Assembly: GCF_019977755.1 (NCBI RefSeq) | Contig: NZ_AP025146.1 | Span: forward strand, 186,001-250,000 | DNA length: 64,000 nt | From: Vibrio penaeicida | GTDB lineage: Bacteria > Pseudomonadota > Gammaproteobacteria > Enterobacterales > Vibrionaceae | Reading direction: 5' to 3' | Shown here: piece by piece, positions 26,546 through 35,453 of the stretch | Position numbering within the stretch: the stretch's first letter is position 1 | Layout of the letters: the number at the start of each line of letters is the position of its first letter | Program-made: the position numbers and the translations under genes | Notes under the pieces: generated by a model | Databases searched by the model: none | Seen by the model: only the letters and a program-made list of their open reading frames with translations | What the model was told of the DNA's origin: nothing

Positions 26546-27624
26546 TGCTTAACCGACACATTCTTCACAAGGGCATAGACCTCACCAATAGCCGAGCCTT
26601 TACGTTTAGATATTTATTTGCACTGTTGATCATCACTGCGGCGATAAAGTCTTTCAATATTATTGCCCACCAGCAGCCGGTAGTGCCCTCACTGTTTAAC
26701 TTGCCATACAATGTTACGTATTCTGCATCCTTTCCAGTAATGCATAACAACGTGATTGTAACGGTAGAATCCGGTAATCGATTAGTTATCCAATCGCGCC
26801 ACAATAACGCGGAATGGCGCTCAGAACTATCCTGGAAGCCAAGTGTCATTACTACTCGTGGAAATTGCTTCGCGGTTGGCATAAACGAATACAACCCCTT
26901 AAAAGTATGCAATGAAGATAATGTTCTAAAACTGAATCGAAATAGCCTTAATGACCAATTTATAAAAATAGACCCACATCCCGTAGACCTTGAATTCCTA
27001 GATCATGCTTCATTGTATGTCGGAGGTGGGGATTACCTTTCGATGACAGTTATTGCTGGCAATAAAACTCTTGAGTATTCATCAGGCCTTATCAGTGAAG
27101 CGCTTAATGCTATGGTTTCCCTTTTTAGGGCCTGCTCATATTCAATGGGGATCCCAGGGTTGTTTCTATCCATCTTTATCGTTAGGTCGTTCAGTTTTTA
27201 CCATGATATCTACCAGGCCAAACTTCATGTCTACAGAGTCCTGAATATCCCTAAGCGAGCAAAATCATGGAAGCTTGCAGTCACTACACTAGGGGTGATT
27301 GCTTGCACTGTGCTTATTATCCAAACCCTTTTTCATCTTGATTTTACTCTTCCACTAGACACTAGCTGGGTAGCAATTTCTTTTTGCTATGCCGCAATTT
27401 GTTTTCGCTTATATCTACAAGGCTCGAAGTTGATATCTATCGAAGGTGTGGCGCTCTTTGCGCTAATCACTGCGTTCTCACTCATGAAGTCGAGTATTCC
27501 AGGGTACTTTTTCCATTACTTTGGCTTTTGCTCGATTTTGATTGGGGTCGTTAGATATTTGGCTTCTCACTACTACCTTCGAACCCTGAATAGGAAGTTA
27601 AACAATGCTGAAAAAGTCCATTAG
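26545..27624 (+). CDS. multi-pass membrane protein of unknown function
   Basis: A 359-residue protein with an N-terminal helix (about 24-42), a periplasmic domain of about 130 residues, then four to five helices (about 185-340). It starts on the last base of the traD stop (TAATG), so it is coupled to traD. In SXT-type elements a gene of uncertain role often follows traD, but I see no clear sequence tie. A role in mating-pair formation or in exclusion is possible. Confidence 0.68.
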   Translation: MLNRHILHKGIDLTNSRAFTFRYLFALLIITAAIKSFNIIAHQQPVVPSLFNLPYNVTYSASFPVMHNNVIVTVESGNRLVIQSRHNNAEWRSELSWKPSVITTRGNCFAVGINEYNPLKVCNEDNVLKLNRNSLNDQFIKIDPHPVDLEFLDHASLYVGGGDYLSMTVIAGNKTLEYSSGLISEALNAMVSLFRACSYSMGIPGLFLSIFIVRSFSFYHDIYQAKLHVYRVLNIPKRAKSWKLAVTTLGVIACTVLIIQTLFHLDFTLPLDTSWVAISFCYAAICFRLYLQGSKLISIEGVALFALITAFSLMKSSIPGYFFHYFGFCSILIGVVRYLASHYYLRTLNRKLNNAEKVH

Positions 27625-28597
27625 AAAAGGGAAGAGTTCCAACCATCTGCATAAAGAACTGGATGAACGCTGTTCGTTTCTAGGTAACAAGTTGGTTAAA
27701 AGTCTAAAGCCAGTATTCAAATACCAGTCGTCAATTGACCAACTCCAGTATCCCCTAAACCTACCGCTACGAATTAGCGCGCTTCTAGAAAATTTTGATT
27801 CAAGCGTCTTAAATCGAGTTGTTGTCATTGGAGCTGATCACCATGACATCTTCGATGATGCGAAATGGTTTTCCTTTATCAATTCCCTAGTAGATAACCC
27901 TCTAGAAATTGCATTTGTTGGTGATGAAGAGAAAATCTATAAGAGTTTCAAGGTTTCATCTTTTCCATTTATCGCCAATAAACTGCCATACGTTGAGAAA
28001 CACATATTAAGCATTGACGAGGTCACCTCAGATGACTTGCTGGTGGTTGTCAATACGTCACCGGAAGAACTGGATGAACTCATTTCTGGACAGAGTATTC
28101 AACCTAAGCATATGGCGTTTCTTGGTGCCACATATTCCGAATCAGCTTTGATGTCTTCACTAGTTACCAATGAAGTACAACATGACTTTTTCAACGCTGC
28201 CTTAAAGATTCAGAAGCAATCGAGTAGCCACCAATACTTCTATCATGGCCATGCTTCGTTTTTTACTCCAAATGGGCCACTTCAATTTGCGACCAGAACA
28301 CAGAATGATCAGGCGCTATATGAACTGATTCCATACTGCATGGACGCGGGCTTCGATCCTACCTCGAAAATTTTAGAGGTTAAGGACACCAACAAAGTCC
28401 TGCAGCTCTCCAACTTCATAGCAATTGATACCTTGGAGTCAGTCATTTCATGCTCAATGCATGAAGTGAACTGGCGCCGTCCTCTTAATTCTGGGGAGCT
28501 TGAGCAGATTAAGAAGGATATGACAAACCCATTAAGTCATCTCAGTCGAATTTTCTCGATTGTGCATGAATCACTACTTGACCTACACACACAATAA
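27605..28597 (+). CDS. hypothetical protein downstream of traD
   Basis: A 330-residue soluble protein with a basic N-terminus (MLKKSIRKGKSSNHLHKEL). It overlaps the preceding gene by 20 nt and is part of the traI operon. Alternating hydrophobic strands with short helices (VVVIGADHHD, LEIAFVGDEE, LLVVVNTSPEEL) suggest a Rossmann-like alpha/beta fold, but no nucleotide-binding motif is complete. Function unknown. Confidence 0.65.
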   Translation: MLKKSIRKGKSSNHLHKELDERCSFLGNKLVKSLKPVFKYQSSIDQLQYPLNLPLRISALLENFDSSVLNRVVVIGADHHDIFDDAKWFSFINSLVDNPLEIAFVGDEEKIYKSFKVSSFPFIANKLPYVEKHILSIDEVTSDDLLVVVNTSPEELDELISGQSIQPKHMAFLGATYSESALMSSLVTNEVQHDFFNAALKIQKQSSSHQYFYHGHASFFTPNGPLQFATRTQNDQALYELIPYCMDAGFDPTSKILEVKDTNKVLQLSNFIAIDTLESVISCSMHEVNWRRPLNSGELEQIKKDMTNPLSHLSRIFSIVHESLLDLHTQ

Positions 28598-28607
28598 GGA
28601 GCCTACC

Positions 28608-28979
28608 ATGGACCAGTTCACTAAAGAACGAATTGAAAAGGAAGACGCAATCAAGGCGGCTTTCAAAATTGGTTTAATCGTTGTCACAAAAGGATTCAAT
28701 GGCCACCATCGAATCGTTGATAACCTCATTGGTGTTGTTACTAGAGTTGAACGCAATGATTACGTTCGCCAAATGGGTGTCAGTATCTGTTTTTCCAATA
28801 ATTATTATGAAGAATTCTACGAAGAAGAACTGGCTAACAATTTCTTGATTTCTGAAAACGTCATCAATTCTGTCGCGACACATGATCTAAGTACCGATTC
28901 AAAAATCGATGAATACATCCATTCACCGTCCTTTACCCATGTGATGGAAACAGCCCATGACCTACTGGTAAATTCATAA
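28608..28979 (+). CDS. hypothetical protein
   Basis: A 123-residue acidic protein. The ATG at 28608 has an AAGGAG ribosome site; the frame is open back to 28560, inside the previous gene. Its stop overlaps the start of the S26 peptidase by one base. No motif recognised. Its place in the traI operon suggests a transfer role. Confidence 0.65.
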   Translation: MDQFTKERIEKEDAIKAAFKIGLIVVTKGFNGHHRIVDNLIGVVTRVERNDYVRQMGVSICFSNNYYEEFYEEELANNFLISENVINSVATHDLSTDSKIDEYIHSPSFTHVMETAHDLLVNS

Positions 28980-29659
28980 TGCTAAGCCTTTACTTATTGA
29001 GTATCAGCGTTGCTGGTACTCTTGCGTTGTTCTACCACTTTACCTATGGAAAATTTTTAGGCTCTAAGAAAATGGGGTGGGCAGGCAGTTTTCTAGCTCT
29101 AAACGCCCCTTTGACTCTTGGCTTATGGGTTACCATAGAAGTTGGTATTGACCGCATGATCGTACCCTCTAGCTCAATGCTTCCTAGTATCGCGATAGGA
29201 GATAGCTTCTTTGTTAATAAGACGGCTTACAGGTATGACTATCTGTTGGGAAGCACCCAACACAGTAAACCCGTAATAGGTGAAACCGTTGTGATGAAGT
29301 TCCCAATCAATACTGATATTCACTACGTTAAAGTATTGATTGCGAACGAACTTCAATCCGTGAAATTGGAGCAGAAAGGCATTACAGTAGACTCTCATTT
29401 TTACCCATTTGAAAAAGAGAAAGGCACAATTGAGTATCAAATTTCAAAAGAAGAAAGCGATGTATTTGATCGGTACAAGATTAACCTGAATGGTTTCGAA
29501 CACACCTTCTTGAAAAAGTCCGGTGAACCAATTACCCCAATAAAGGTGATCGTTCCCTCCGGTGGTATATTTGTTCTAGGCACCAACCTCGATTACTCCG
29601 GTGACTCTAGACAAATGGGTGCCATAAGCAACTCACTACTCGTTGGTAGAGCTATATAA
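28979..29659 (+). CDS. S26 (LepB-like) signal peptidase
   Basis: A 226-residue membrane protease. Two N-terminal hydrophobic segments (about 1-20 and 33-53) precede the catalytic Ser in PSSSMLPSI (about 62-70), the general-base Lys region HYVKVLIA (about 116-123) and the C-terminal box LGTNLDYSGDSRQMGAI...GRAI. All parts of a working type I signal peptidase are present. It probably matures pilin or other transfer proteins. It is last in the traI operon. The second S26-like protein of the window (34385) has a different catalytic site. Confidence 0.85.
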   Translation: MLSLYLLSISVAGTLALFYHFTYGKFLGSKKMGWAGSFLALNAPLTLGLWVTIEVGIDRMIVPSSSMLPSIAIGDSFFVNKTAYRYDYLLGSTQHSKPVIGETVVMKFPINTDIHYVKVLIANELQSVKLEQKGITVDSHFYPFEKEKGTIEYQISKEESDVFDRYKINLNGFEHTFLKKSGEPITPIKVIVPSGGIFVLGTNLDYSGDSRQMGAISNSLLVGRAI

Positions 29660-29691
29660 AAAAACGTGCTGTTCACTTCATGAACAGCACG
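29658..29691 (-). terminator. intrinsic terminator of the sigma-like operon
   Basis: A perfect 11-bp stem (CGTGCTGTTCA at 29665-29675, complement at 29681-29691) with a 5-nt loop; on the minus strand it is followed by a T-run (29658-29664). It ends the leftward operon 31562-29825 and overlaps the 3' end of the peptidase gene. Confidence 0.85.
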
Positions 29692-29824
29692 CTCTCAATA
29701 TCATTGTCTGATTCAAATACCTTTTTTTTGATAACCCTTTTGAGCCCTTTAATCTGGGTAATCAAATTCAAATCGTTACAAAAATGCCACGCGTTGCGAA
29801 TCCAAATTAGAAAATTAAAAACTT

Positions 29825-31051
29825 CTAATCTGCATTAGTTATTAATGCCGTTAGAGCTTCTGGCGGCGCATCTAATAGGTCTAAGTGTCGCAAAGTGAAC
29901 TTGGTGTTTCCCTCACCAATCAATGAATCAATCTTTCTTGTGAGCGCAGTAAGTTCAATGTAGCCGTTTCTCGTTGTTGGGTAGTGCAACGTTTTCCAAA
30001 TAGGCACTTTGTTATCATCGTAGCACGTTCTAATAATCCCAAATCGACCAACGTTAGGGTCAGATATCAAAACGTTACTTGTCGGGATACTCAGGTCGTT
30101 AGGATCGACCTGTCTATTGGGCCTAATCAAATACTCGTAAGATAAATCCGGTAAATTTTGGGTTGTACCAATCTTCGAACTAATCTCACCCTCCGTATAA
30201 CCATTCTGAAGTTCAGCCATTGAACCCTTGACTACATGAAGTCGATAGCCAATTACATTAATCATGTCAGAAAGGTAAAAGAAGCTTCTTAGATACTTTA
30301 AAAAGGAGTTCATTACTACATCGATGTTTTCAGAAAGCATAACTTTCTGGAACGTCATCAATGATACATAGGGCATGACAAACTCATCCCCTTTACGAGC
30401 AACCAGGTAATGAAGAGGTCTATGGACTTGATTCGTTTTTTTATGAATTAGATTCTTTAAAGTGGCAGCAAAGGGACCTAAGCCTTCGATTTGATCAACT
30501 GTTAAATCATTCGACGCCATTCCAACTACATACGAATCTACATTAGAAGGTGCGTTTCTATATTCGATTCGAATATTGCCGAGGAGTTTTCTTACAATCC
30601 AATTTACATATCGATTTTCTGTAACTGCCCTACTGCGTTCACTTACAGATTCGAAGTTAATCAAAATCGGATAGATAGCGTTACAGTAGTATTTGTGGCT
30701 ATCGACATGGTAGTTTGAATCTAGGGGTTCGCAGCCCCCCTTTAATATCAAATCTACCAATGGTTTCTGATTACCAAGCCGAGCTTCCTCTTCTTGCCAG
30801 AAATCCAGGTCCTCACTCATGTAGTTATTGATGAAGTTATCCCCCATCATTACCTTACAACGAGTATGCGTCTCGCCTATCATCTTAGTCACATACTCCT
30901 CAAGAGGAATGCGTTCATTTTCGATAGCGATATAGAATTCAGGCGTACTATCTTGGTTATGGAAGTTTTCAAACTTCTCTTTATAGTCCGACCACAAGAC
31001 ACAATGAAGGTTTATCAATAAGCCATTTTCGGTAATCAGAAAATCTATCAC
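29825..31051 (-). CDS. hypothetical protein, partner of the sigma-like gene
   Basis: A 408-residue soluble protein with no recognisable family. It follows the ECF-sigma-like gene by 31 nt in the same operon and is closed by its own terminator, so it may be a cognate regulator such as an anti-sigma or co-activator, although it has no membrane helix, which is unusual for ECF anti-sigma factors. The C-terminus (about 330-408) is a compact alpha/beta region. Function unknown. Confidence 0.65.
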   Translation of the reverse strand: MIDFLITENGLLINLHCVLWSDYKEKFENFHNQDSTPEFYIAIENERIPLEEYVTKMIGETHTRCKVMMGDNFINNYMSEDLDFWQEEEARLGNQKPLVDLILKGGCEPLDSNYHVDSHKYYCNAIYPILINFESVSERSRAVTENRYVNWIVRKLLGNIRIEYRNAPSNVDSYVVGMASNDLTVDQIEGLGPFAATLKNLIHKKTNQVHRPLHYLVARKGDEFVMPYVSLMTFQKVMLSENIDVVMNSFLKYLRSFFYLSDMINVIGYRLHVVKGSMAELQNGYTEGEISSKIGTTQNLPDLSYEYLIRPNRQVDPNDLSIPTSNVLISDPNVGRFGIIRTCYDDNKVPIWKTLHYPTTRNGYIELTALTRKIDSLIGEGNTKFTLRHLDLLDAPPEALTALITNAD

Positions 31052-31082
31052 TTAATGAAACTCCAATTAAATCAAGTGCTCC

Positions 31083-31562
31083 TCACAATGAGCACTGAGT
31101 AATGATTCTGTTTGCCGTTGATTTAGACATTGAAAGCTTTTCCGCTATCTCTCGTACTGTGTAACCTTCGAGGTATAGGCCATATGCTTCCATTTTTTGC
31201 GTATCACCACGACAATTGTTTTTTATTTGCATTAAAGCTTGGTGAAGAGAAACTAATGAAATGGCGTCGCTGGTAGTCAGTTTGTTTCCCTCTGATTGCC
31301 ATTGTTCTTCGTCATCAATAGTATTAGAGTACATCGTACTTGATTGTTTTCGAATGCGCGCCGATAGATTGTTAACCTCACGCACAGTAAACAATTTTAC
31401 GTGTTCAACACGAAAATCGACATTCCGAGCCATCTCTTCACTAGCCACGAGAATGCATAGTTCCATGTGCTGAGTTAGATCTTCTTTATCCCAAGCAGAC
31501 AGAAACCACATTCGATTTATGTTGTTTTTGCATTCAGTTCTGAGTTTGTCGAACATAATCAA
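31083..31562 (-). CDS. ECF-sigma-like transcription factor
   Basis: A 159-residue protein. The N-terminal part has WDKEDLTQHMELCIL (about 24-38), which fits the sigma region 2.2 pattern (D-x-E-D-L-x-Q), then FTVREVNNLSARIRKQ (about 58-73). The C-terminal part has YLEGYTVREIAEKLSMSKSTANRIITQC (about 130-157), a good helix-turn-helix of sigma region 4 or LuxR style. Length and order fit ECF sigma factors, but region 2 is divergent. It could be the regulator for the element-wide TTTTCGCTTAT sites. A non-sigma HTH activator is the main alternative. Confidence 0.5.
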   Translation of the reverse strand: MIMFDKLRTECKNNINRMWFLSAWDKEDLTQHMELCILVASEEMARNVDFRVEHVKLFTVREVNNLSARIRKQSSTMYSNTIDDEEQWQSEGNKLTTSDAISLVSLHQALMQIKNNCRGDTQKMEAYGLYLEGYTVREIAEKLSMSKSTANRIITQCSL

Positions 31563-31600
31563 CCTCCAATCTTTACAGAAAGGTTGACACGTAAAGCATA

Positions 31601-31608
31601 GCCGACAA
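31601..31608 (-). promoter_or_regulatory. TTGTCGGC element upstream of the sigma-like gene
   Basis: Reads TTGTCGGCTATGC on the minus strand, about 40 bp before the start codon. Similar TTGTCGGC sites stand before the genes starting at 57841, 60263 and (as TTGTCGGG) 62041. It may be a -35-type box or an operator; it also resembles the TTTTCGCTTAT family (TTnTCGsCT). Confidence 0.4.
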
Positions 31609-31770
31609 GTATTCTTTTTTTTAAAAGATACTTTATTTAACAGTGTTCCGAAATAAAATTGTTAATTTTTAACTCAAAAGAAAGCAACAGATCACCAATT
31701 GAACCTGTTAAGTTCCTGTTTAAATTGAGAATGCATTTTATATAACAATCAGTTGGTTTTTTTAAAAAGA

Positions 31771-31804
31771 AAAAAACAAAAAAAAGAACAATTTCTTGTT
31801 CTTT
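31771..31804 (-). terminator. intrinsic terminator downstream of traU
   Basis: AAAGAACAA (31783-31791) pairs perfectly with TTGTTCTTT (31796-31804); on the minus strand a T-rich tract follows (31771-31782). It ends the leftward tra operon. Confidence 0.8.
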
Positions 31805-31869
31805 AGAATGTTTCAAAAAGTCTCAACAAATAGTAATGCTCGAACTATCACTATAACTCATTGATATAT

Positions 31870-33072
31870 TTACAAAAATGAGACACAACAATCCTTCCAT
31901 TTAAAAATTGAGTAAACAGCAAAGCTACTTTGAACAGAGTCGCGCCAAACACCCCAAGTGAAAGTATGATCGCCTATATCATGGCAACAGGTTTCATTTA
32001 TCGAGTGCATTTCAACTCTATTCCAAGCATTTGGATTGGATGGATCTGAATCGTCACTCGGCGGGTTAGTAATTTCACTACCTGTATTGTTACAAGCAGT
32101 AGGGTCCTGACAGAAAACGCTCTTCGCCTCGCCTTCTGGCTGCGGCCACATCTGCTGTACTCTATACATCGATTTTTTCAATGTCGTCATTGGTTGTGGT
32201 TTGCATACTGCGTCGTTACCCATCGTTCTATCTTGAAAACCCATACGAGTTAAAAAATAAAGAGCTCTAGATACCGCTAATGACTTGTTCCTAACTTTAT
32301 CGTCCGTTCCGCCAACATCGCGAGTTAAAGGGTACATAGGCCCCCAACAACCTGCCGTCCAAAAAGACTCATCCATAGGCTGATCAGCAGTCGTAACGGT
32401 ACAGTCCATCATCATAGCCAAATCGGTCAAAGGTGTGGCAAACAATACGCTCTCAGGCGATATGTACATTGCAAGTTCGGAGTCATACCATGGAGCTAAG
32501 GTTTCTGACATCCATGTGACTGACATAAAGCCAGATTTATCATAGGAGCAGCCCGGAGCTTCAAACAGCTCTAACGCCTCAGTCACTGGAAACGTATATT
32601 GATGCCAAGAATAGGAAGCTTTGGATACCGACCCCCCTTCCCTCGCGCTTGATTCACTTCCTTCATTCCCCTGGTTATATTTACTAACCATTCCAGAGAA
32701 ATCCCCAAAGCGGGCGCCAGCCAAACTAGGAAAGCAATAGGGTTTGGCTACAACTTCAAATAGCATGCTTGGGTACCACATCGATGTTGTGATGCCCACT
32801 TGAGGTAGTTCCCCTTTGAGTATGTCACCGCTACAAGCACAAAACATATCATCTGCAGCGTCGTCTGGCGCGTAATTTGAATCGCCAAATATCTTCACTC
32901 CACCAATGTAGATTGGGAACATACAAGACCAGCAAAAATCCGAAATTAAGTTTTGAAATATTTCGGCATCTGGACAATCAAAGTCTTCAAAATTGGCCGT
33001 TGTACTGGCATAGGAAGGACTGATAGAAAATGCATACAGTACTGCCGATAATATAAAGCTAAGAATCTTCAT
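31870..33072 (-). CDS. traU: TraU, pilus/mating-pair assembly protein
   Basis: A 400-residue periplasmic protein required for DNA transfer in F-type systems. It has a signal peptide (1-22, ending SYA) and the TraU hallmarks FCWSCMFPIYIGGV (about 46-59), PDDAADDMFCACSG, LPQVGITTSMWYPSMLFEVVAKPYCFPSLAG (about 88-118). It is cysteine-rich, so it probably depends on a disulfide isomerase such as the DsbC-like protein at 8328. The length is above that of F TraU (330). It overlaps traW by 4 nt. Confidence 0.92.
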   Translation of the reverse strand: MKILSFILSAVLYAFSISPSYASTTANFEDFDCPDAEIFQNLISDFCWSCMFPIYIGGVKIFGDSNYAPDDAADDMFCACSGDILKGELPQVGITTSMWYPSMLFEVVAKPYCFPSLAGARFGDFSGMVSKYNQGNEGSESSAREGGSVSKASYSWHQYTFPVTEALELFEAPGCSYDKSGFMSVTWMSETLAPWYDSELAMYISPESVLFATPLTDLAMMMDCTVTTADQPMDESFWTAGCWGPMYPLTRDVGGTDDKVRNKSLAVSRALYFLTRMGFQDRTMGNDAVCKPQPMTTLKKSMYRVQQMWPQPEGEAKSVFCQDPTACNNTGSEITNPPSDDSDPSNPNAWNRVEMHSINETCCHDIGDHTFTWGVWRDSVQSSFAVYSIFKWKDCCVSFL

Positions 33073-34373
33073 TTAATCGTCTCCTTTTCTTCAATTGGAG
33101 GTAGTGTGGTAAGACGTATGGATAAGCCTTCTTGTCTTGCCACCACTGGCACTTCAATAAGCTTGAAGCGCTTGATAATGAGAGGGTCGATATTTCTAAT
33201 TTCACCGTATTTCGAAACCAAGTTCGGAATTTGATTATCATAATCAGGTTGATTAACAGTTAGTGCTGTTATGCCTGAACAATCCTCAACTAGTTTATCT
33301 ACGGCTCTCAAGTGGTCGCTATTGGAAAAATCAGCAACAACGTAGCATTTGGATAGAGGTTGGATCTCAAGAGGATTAATCCACTGACCTTGTTTAGCGA
33401 AAGTCTGCCCCCTTAGTACGATATCTTTCTTGATTTGGTAGCGAGGGTCGATAAGAAGCGATTGTGGTTCAGAGGCCACTTTTAACCCAGACTCATACCG
33501 ATTCGTTAAAATCTGTTTAGTCTGTTCAAGCATCCACTTTTCCCAGTCAACTTTTCCTGCTCTTTCTTTCATTAGAGCGATCAAGTCGGGCTCTTCTATG
33601 TCATAAACTTTCCCAAGTCTTTTAAGAACTTTATCATCTTTAAAATGCTCTTCAGCTGCAGAAAGAGAGACATTGCCGCTAGTTCGCTGCCACTCATCAT
33701 TTGAGTTTTTGATGATAAACGTAGGTACCTCTGTAACATTCAATTTGTTGAACAACGTAGGGTCAACCATTAGGCGGCCGACAATCGATTTATCAATCGA
33801 AATGAAGTGACGTAGAGTTTCAGCGTATCGCATAGGCTCGGCGCCTCGAATTACAAACGAAATTCTTCTTTTTGATTGAGCTACTTCATAGATTAGAGAT
33901 TCAAGATCGTTCTTAGGGATAGACTTTGAAATAAAAATGAAGCCTGAAATATCGCCGTATTTACCAGTCTTTTGTTTTTTTACAATCGCTTTGTCGAGCA
34001 AGCGGCCTGCTTTATGAGCTAGCTTCCAGAAGTCTTTAGACAATGGCTCGTTAAACGATGTGAATTGCTTTAAGTCTTCGACGTCTTTGGCTTTTATTGG
34101 GCTTACATTCTTTCCAGGTAAGGCATCCTTCACAATGCTGCTTGCTAGGCTATCTACTTCTTTGATTCGAGTTTCTTGAGAGATGATTTCAGCTGCTTGC
34201 TCTAATCCCTTCCGATATTTTTCATCAGAAGGATCTAACTCCATCTCGCCAACAGTGCACTTACGTTCACCATCAACCACGATACAAGCCGATACCTGTT
34301 CAAGATTCGGCTCATTAGCAGATAGATAAAACGAGGTGAAAAAGCATACAAGAAACAATATGTATTTTGGCAT
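33069..34373 (-). CDS. traW: TrbC-TraW fusion protein
   Basis: A 434-residue exported protein (signal peptide 1-18, ending LSA) that joins two F-type pilus proteins. The TrbC-like part (about 140-250) has FIFISKSIPKNDLESLIYEVAQ, ISFVIRGAEP and DPTLFNKLNVTEVPTFII. The TraW-like part (about 300-430) has LIDPRYQIKKDIVLRGQTFAKQGQWINPLE and YVVADFSNSDH. In F these are separate genes; fusions of this kind are known in SXT-type elements. It overlaps traU by 4 nt and follows trhF by 11 nt. Confidence 0.85.
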   Translation of the reverse strand: MPKYILFLVCFFTSFYLSANEPNLEQVSACIVVDGERKCTVGEMELDPSDEKYRKGLEQAAEIISQETRIKEVDSLASSIVKDALPGKNVSPIKAKDVEDLKQFTSFNEPLSKDFWKLAHKAGRLLDKAIVKKQKTGKYGDISGFIFISKSIPKNDLESLIYEVAQSKRRISFVIRGAEPMRYAETLRHFISIDKSIVGRLMVDPTLFNKLNVTEVPTFIIKNSNDEWQRTSGNVSLSAAEEHFKDDKVLKRLGKVYDIEEPDLIALMKERAGKVDWEKWMLEQTKQILTNRYESGLKVASEPQSLLIDPRYQIKKDIVLRGQTFAKQGQWINPLEIQPLSKCYVVADFSNSDHLRAVDKLVEDCSGITALTVNQPDYDNQIPNLVSKYGEIRNIDPLIIKRFKLIEVPVVARQEGLSIRLTTLPPIEEKETIK

Positions 34374-34384
34374 ATCATTTACCT

Positions 34385-34906
34385 TTAAATTAATGGAGTA
34401 GCGTGTTCCACGAACTCTGAGTGTTTTACAGGACCGACATATCGTGAGTCAGAAGCAGCCTTGTAAGACCCCATAACCCAATACTCGCCAGCACCAATTA
34501 GAATTTTTTGGGTATCAGCTAGGTAGGCACTAAATCCCGCAGGATCTTTTGAATGGTATTCACCCATGACTTTATTGTTCACGTAGATGTAATTCCCTCT
34601 CCTAGAGACAATGTCCCCTTCGACCCCAACTACGATTTTCAATAATTTGTTCGATGTCGTTTCTCTAAACCCACCAGACAAATTACTGTGGTCAATACTG
34701 ACCATGTCACCTTTCGAAATTGTTTGTCTTAGTGGCTCAAACAAACTCAGTGAAAACGGTAAGCACTTAACGAGTGTCTGGGTATCTATCGCTATCGAAC
34801 GACCTGACTTTGCGAACTGATTCAAGCCAAACAAGAAAACCAGGCCTAGTGCAATACCTATAAAAAGTCGAACTGCTAAGGCCCAATTAATCTGGACATT
34901 ACCCAT
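34385..34906 (-). CDS. trhF: TrhF-like S26 peptidase with Cys at the nucleophile position
   Basis: A 173-residue protein with one N-terminal membrane helix (about 9-28). The S26 layout is present: VKCLPFSLSLF where conjugal peptidases have S-x-P, then KLLKIVVGVEGDIV with the general-base Lys, and GEYWVMGSYKAASDSRYVGPV. The nucleophile Ser appears to be replaced by Cys (about residue 48). It may be an inactive structural version or a cysteine-type variant. It sits in the conserved trbI-trhF-traW-traU order and ends 11 nt before traW. Confidence 0.75.
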   Translation of the reverse strand: MGNVQINWALAVRLFIGIALGLVFLFGLNQFAKSGRSIAIDTQTLVKCLPFSLSLFEPLRQTISKGDMVSIDHSNLSGGFRETTSNKLLKIVVGVEGDIVSRRGNYIYVNNKVMGEYHSKDPAGFSAYLADTQKILIGAGEYWVMGSYKAASDSRYVGPVKHSEFVEHATPLI

Positions 34907-34908
34907 AG

Positions 34909-35328
34909 CTATTTCCCGCTTTGAATTTTGAGCTGATTAATCGCTTCACTTAGTTCAGTGTTCGATAAGTCCAAACCTAACTTATTGCCCACTTCATTCG
35001 TGATTTCAGAGTTCTCGGGGAAGTTCACTACTTGCGATTTAGAGAGGATGAAATCGTTGCCGCCAATTTCATTGATAGCAATAAACATATCAGCCGCTGC
35101 CTTTTGACCGAATAGCTGCACTGTTTCAGGATTGATTACACCTTGATTCTTGAATTTTTCTTCAATGGATAGAATCTGTGCGCCAGTGATTTTTTTGATA
35201 TCTACTAACTTGATCTCAGGCTGCTCTTTCAGCATCGAGTCTGTAGTAATTATTGCGGACCCCGCGCCGCTCACAACACCGATGATTGCACATAAAGCTA
35301 GTTGGCCAAGATTGATCGACTTAGACAT
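34909..35328 (-). CDS. trbI: TrbI-like F-type pilus assembly protein
   Basis: A 139-residue inner-membrane protein with one N-terminal helix (about 9-29). The rest fits the F-type TrbI pattern: IKLVDIKKI, a central helix and FILSKSQVVNFPENSEITNEVGNKLGLDLSN at the end. F TrbI affects pilus retraction and length. It heads the sub-operon trbI-trhF-traW-traU, separated from traC by a terminator and preceded by its own TTTTCGCTTAT element. Confidence 0.72.
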   Translation of the reverse strand: MSKSINLGQLALCAIIGVVSGAGSAIITTDSMLKEQPEIKLVDIKKITGAQILSIEEKFKNQGVINPETVQLFGQKAAADMFIAINEIGGNDFILSKSQVVNFPENSEITNEVGNKLGLDLSNTELSEAINQLKIQSGK

Positions 35329-35358
35329 AATGAGACCTCCATTTTTTGTATCTCGCTA

Positions 35359-35372
35359 CCTATAAGCGAAAA
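35359..35372 (-). promoter_or_regulatory. TTTTCGCTTAT element upstream of trbI
   Basis: TTTTCGCTTATAGG on the minus strand, about 31-44 bp before the trbI start and just downstream of the traC terminator. Confidence 0.6.
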
Positions 35373-35381
35373 CCAAAAACG

Positions 35382-35419
35382 AAAAAGCCGGACGATTAGG
35401 AGAGAGAGTGATCGCCCGA
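35382..35419 (-). terminator. intrinsic terminator after traC
   Basis: On the minus strand TCGGGCGAT pairs with ATCGTCCGG (35388-35419, one G-U pair), followed by CTTTTTC. It divides the tra operon in two. Confidence 0.75.
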
Positions 35420-35453
35420 CTTTGATTATTTCGAAATCTGTCTTAATTAGATG

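Larger units (their letters stand above)
31563..31869. other. gene-free gap between two leftward operons
   Basis: It holds the TTGTCGGC element and leader of the sigma-like gene (31563-31615), AT-rich sequence with long A- and T-runs, and the terminator of the traV-traU operon (31771-31804). I see no coding potential here. Confidence 0.6.

Noticed and set aside
31601-31608. GCCGACAA read on the plus strand as a sigma-28 -10 box
   Set aside because: No TAAA-type -35 at the right distance, and the neighbouring gene is on the minus strand.
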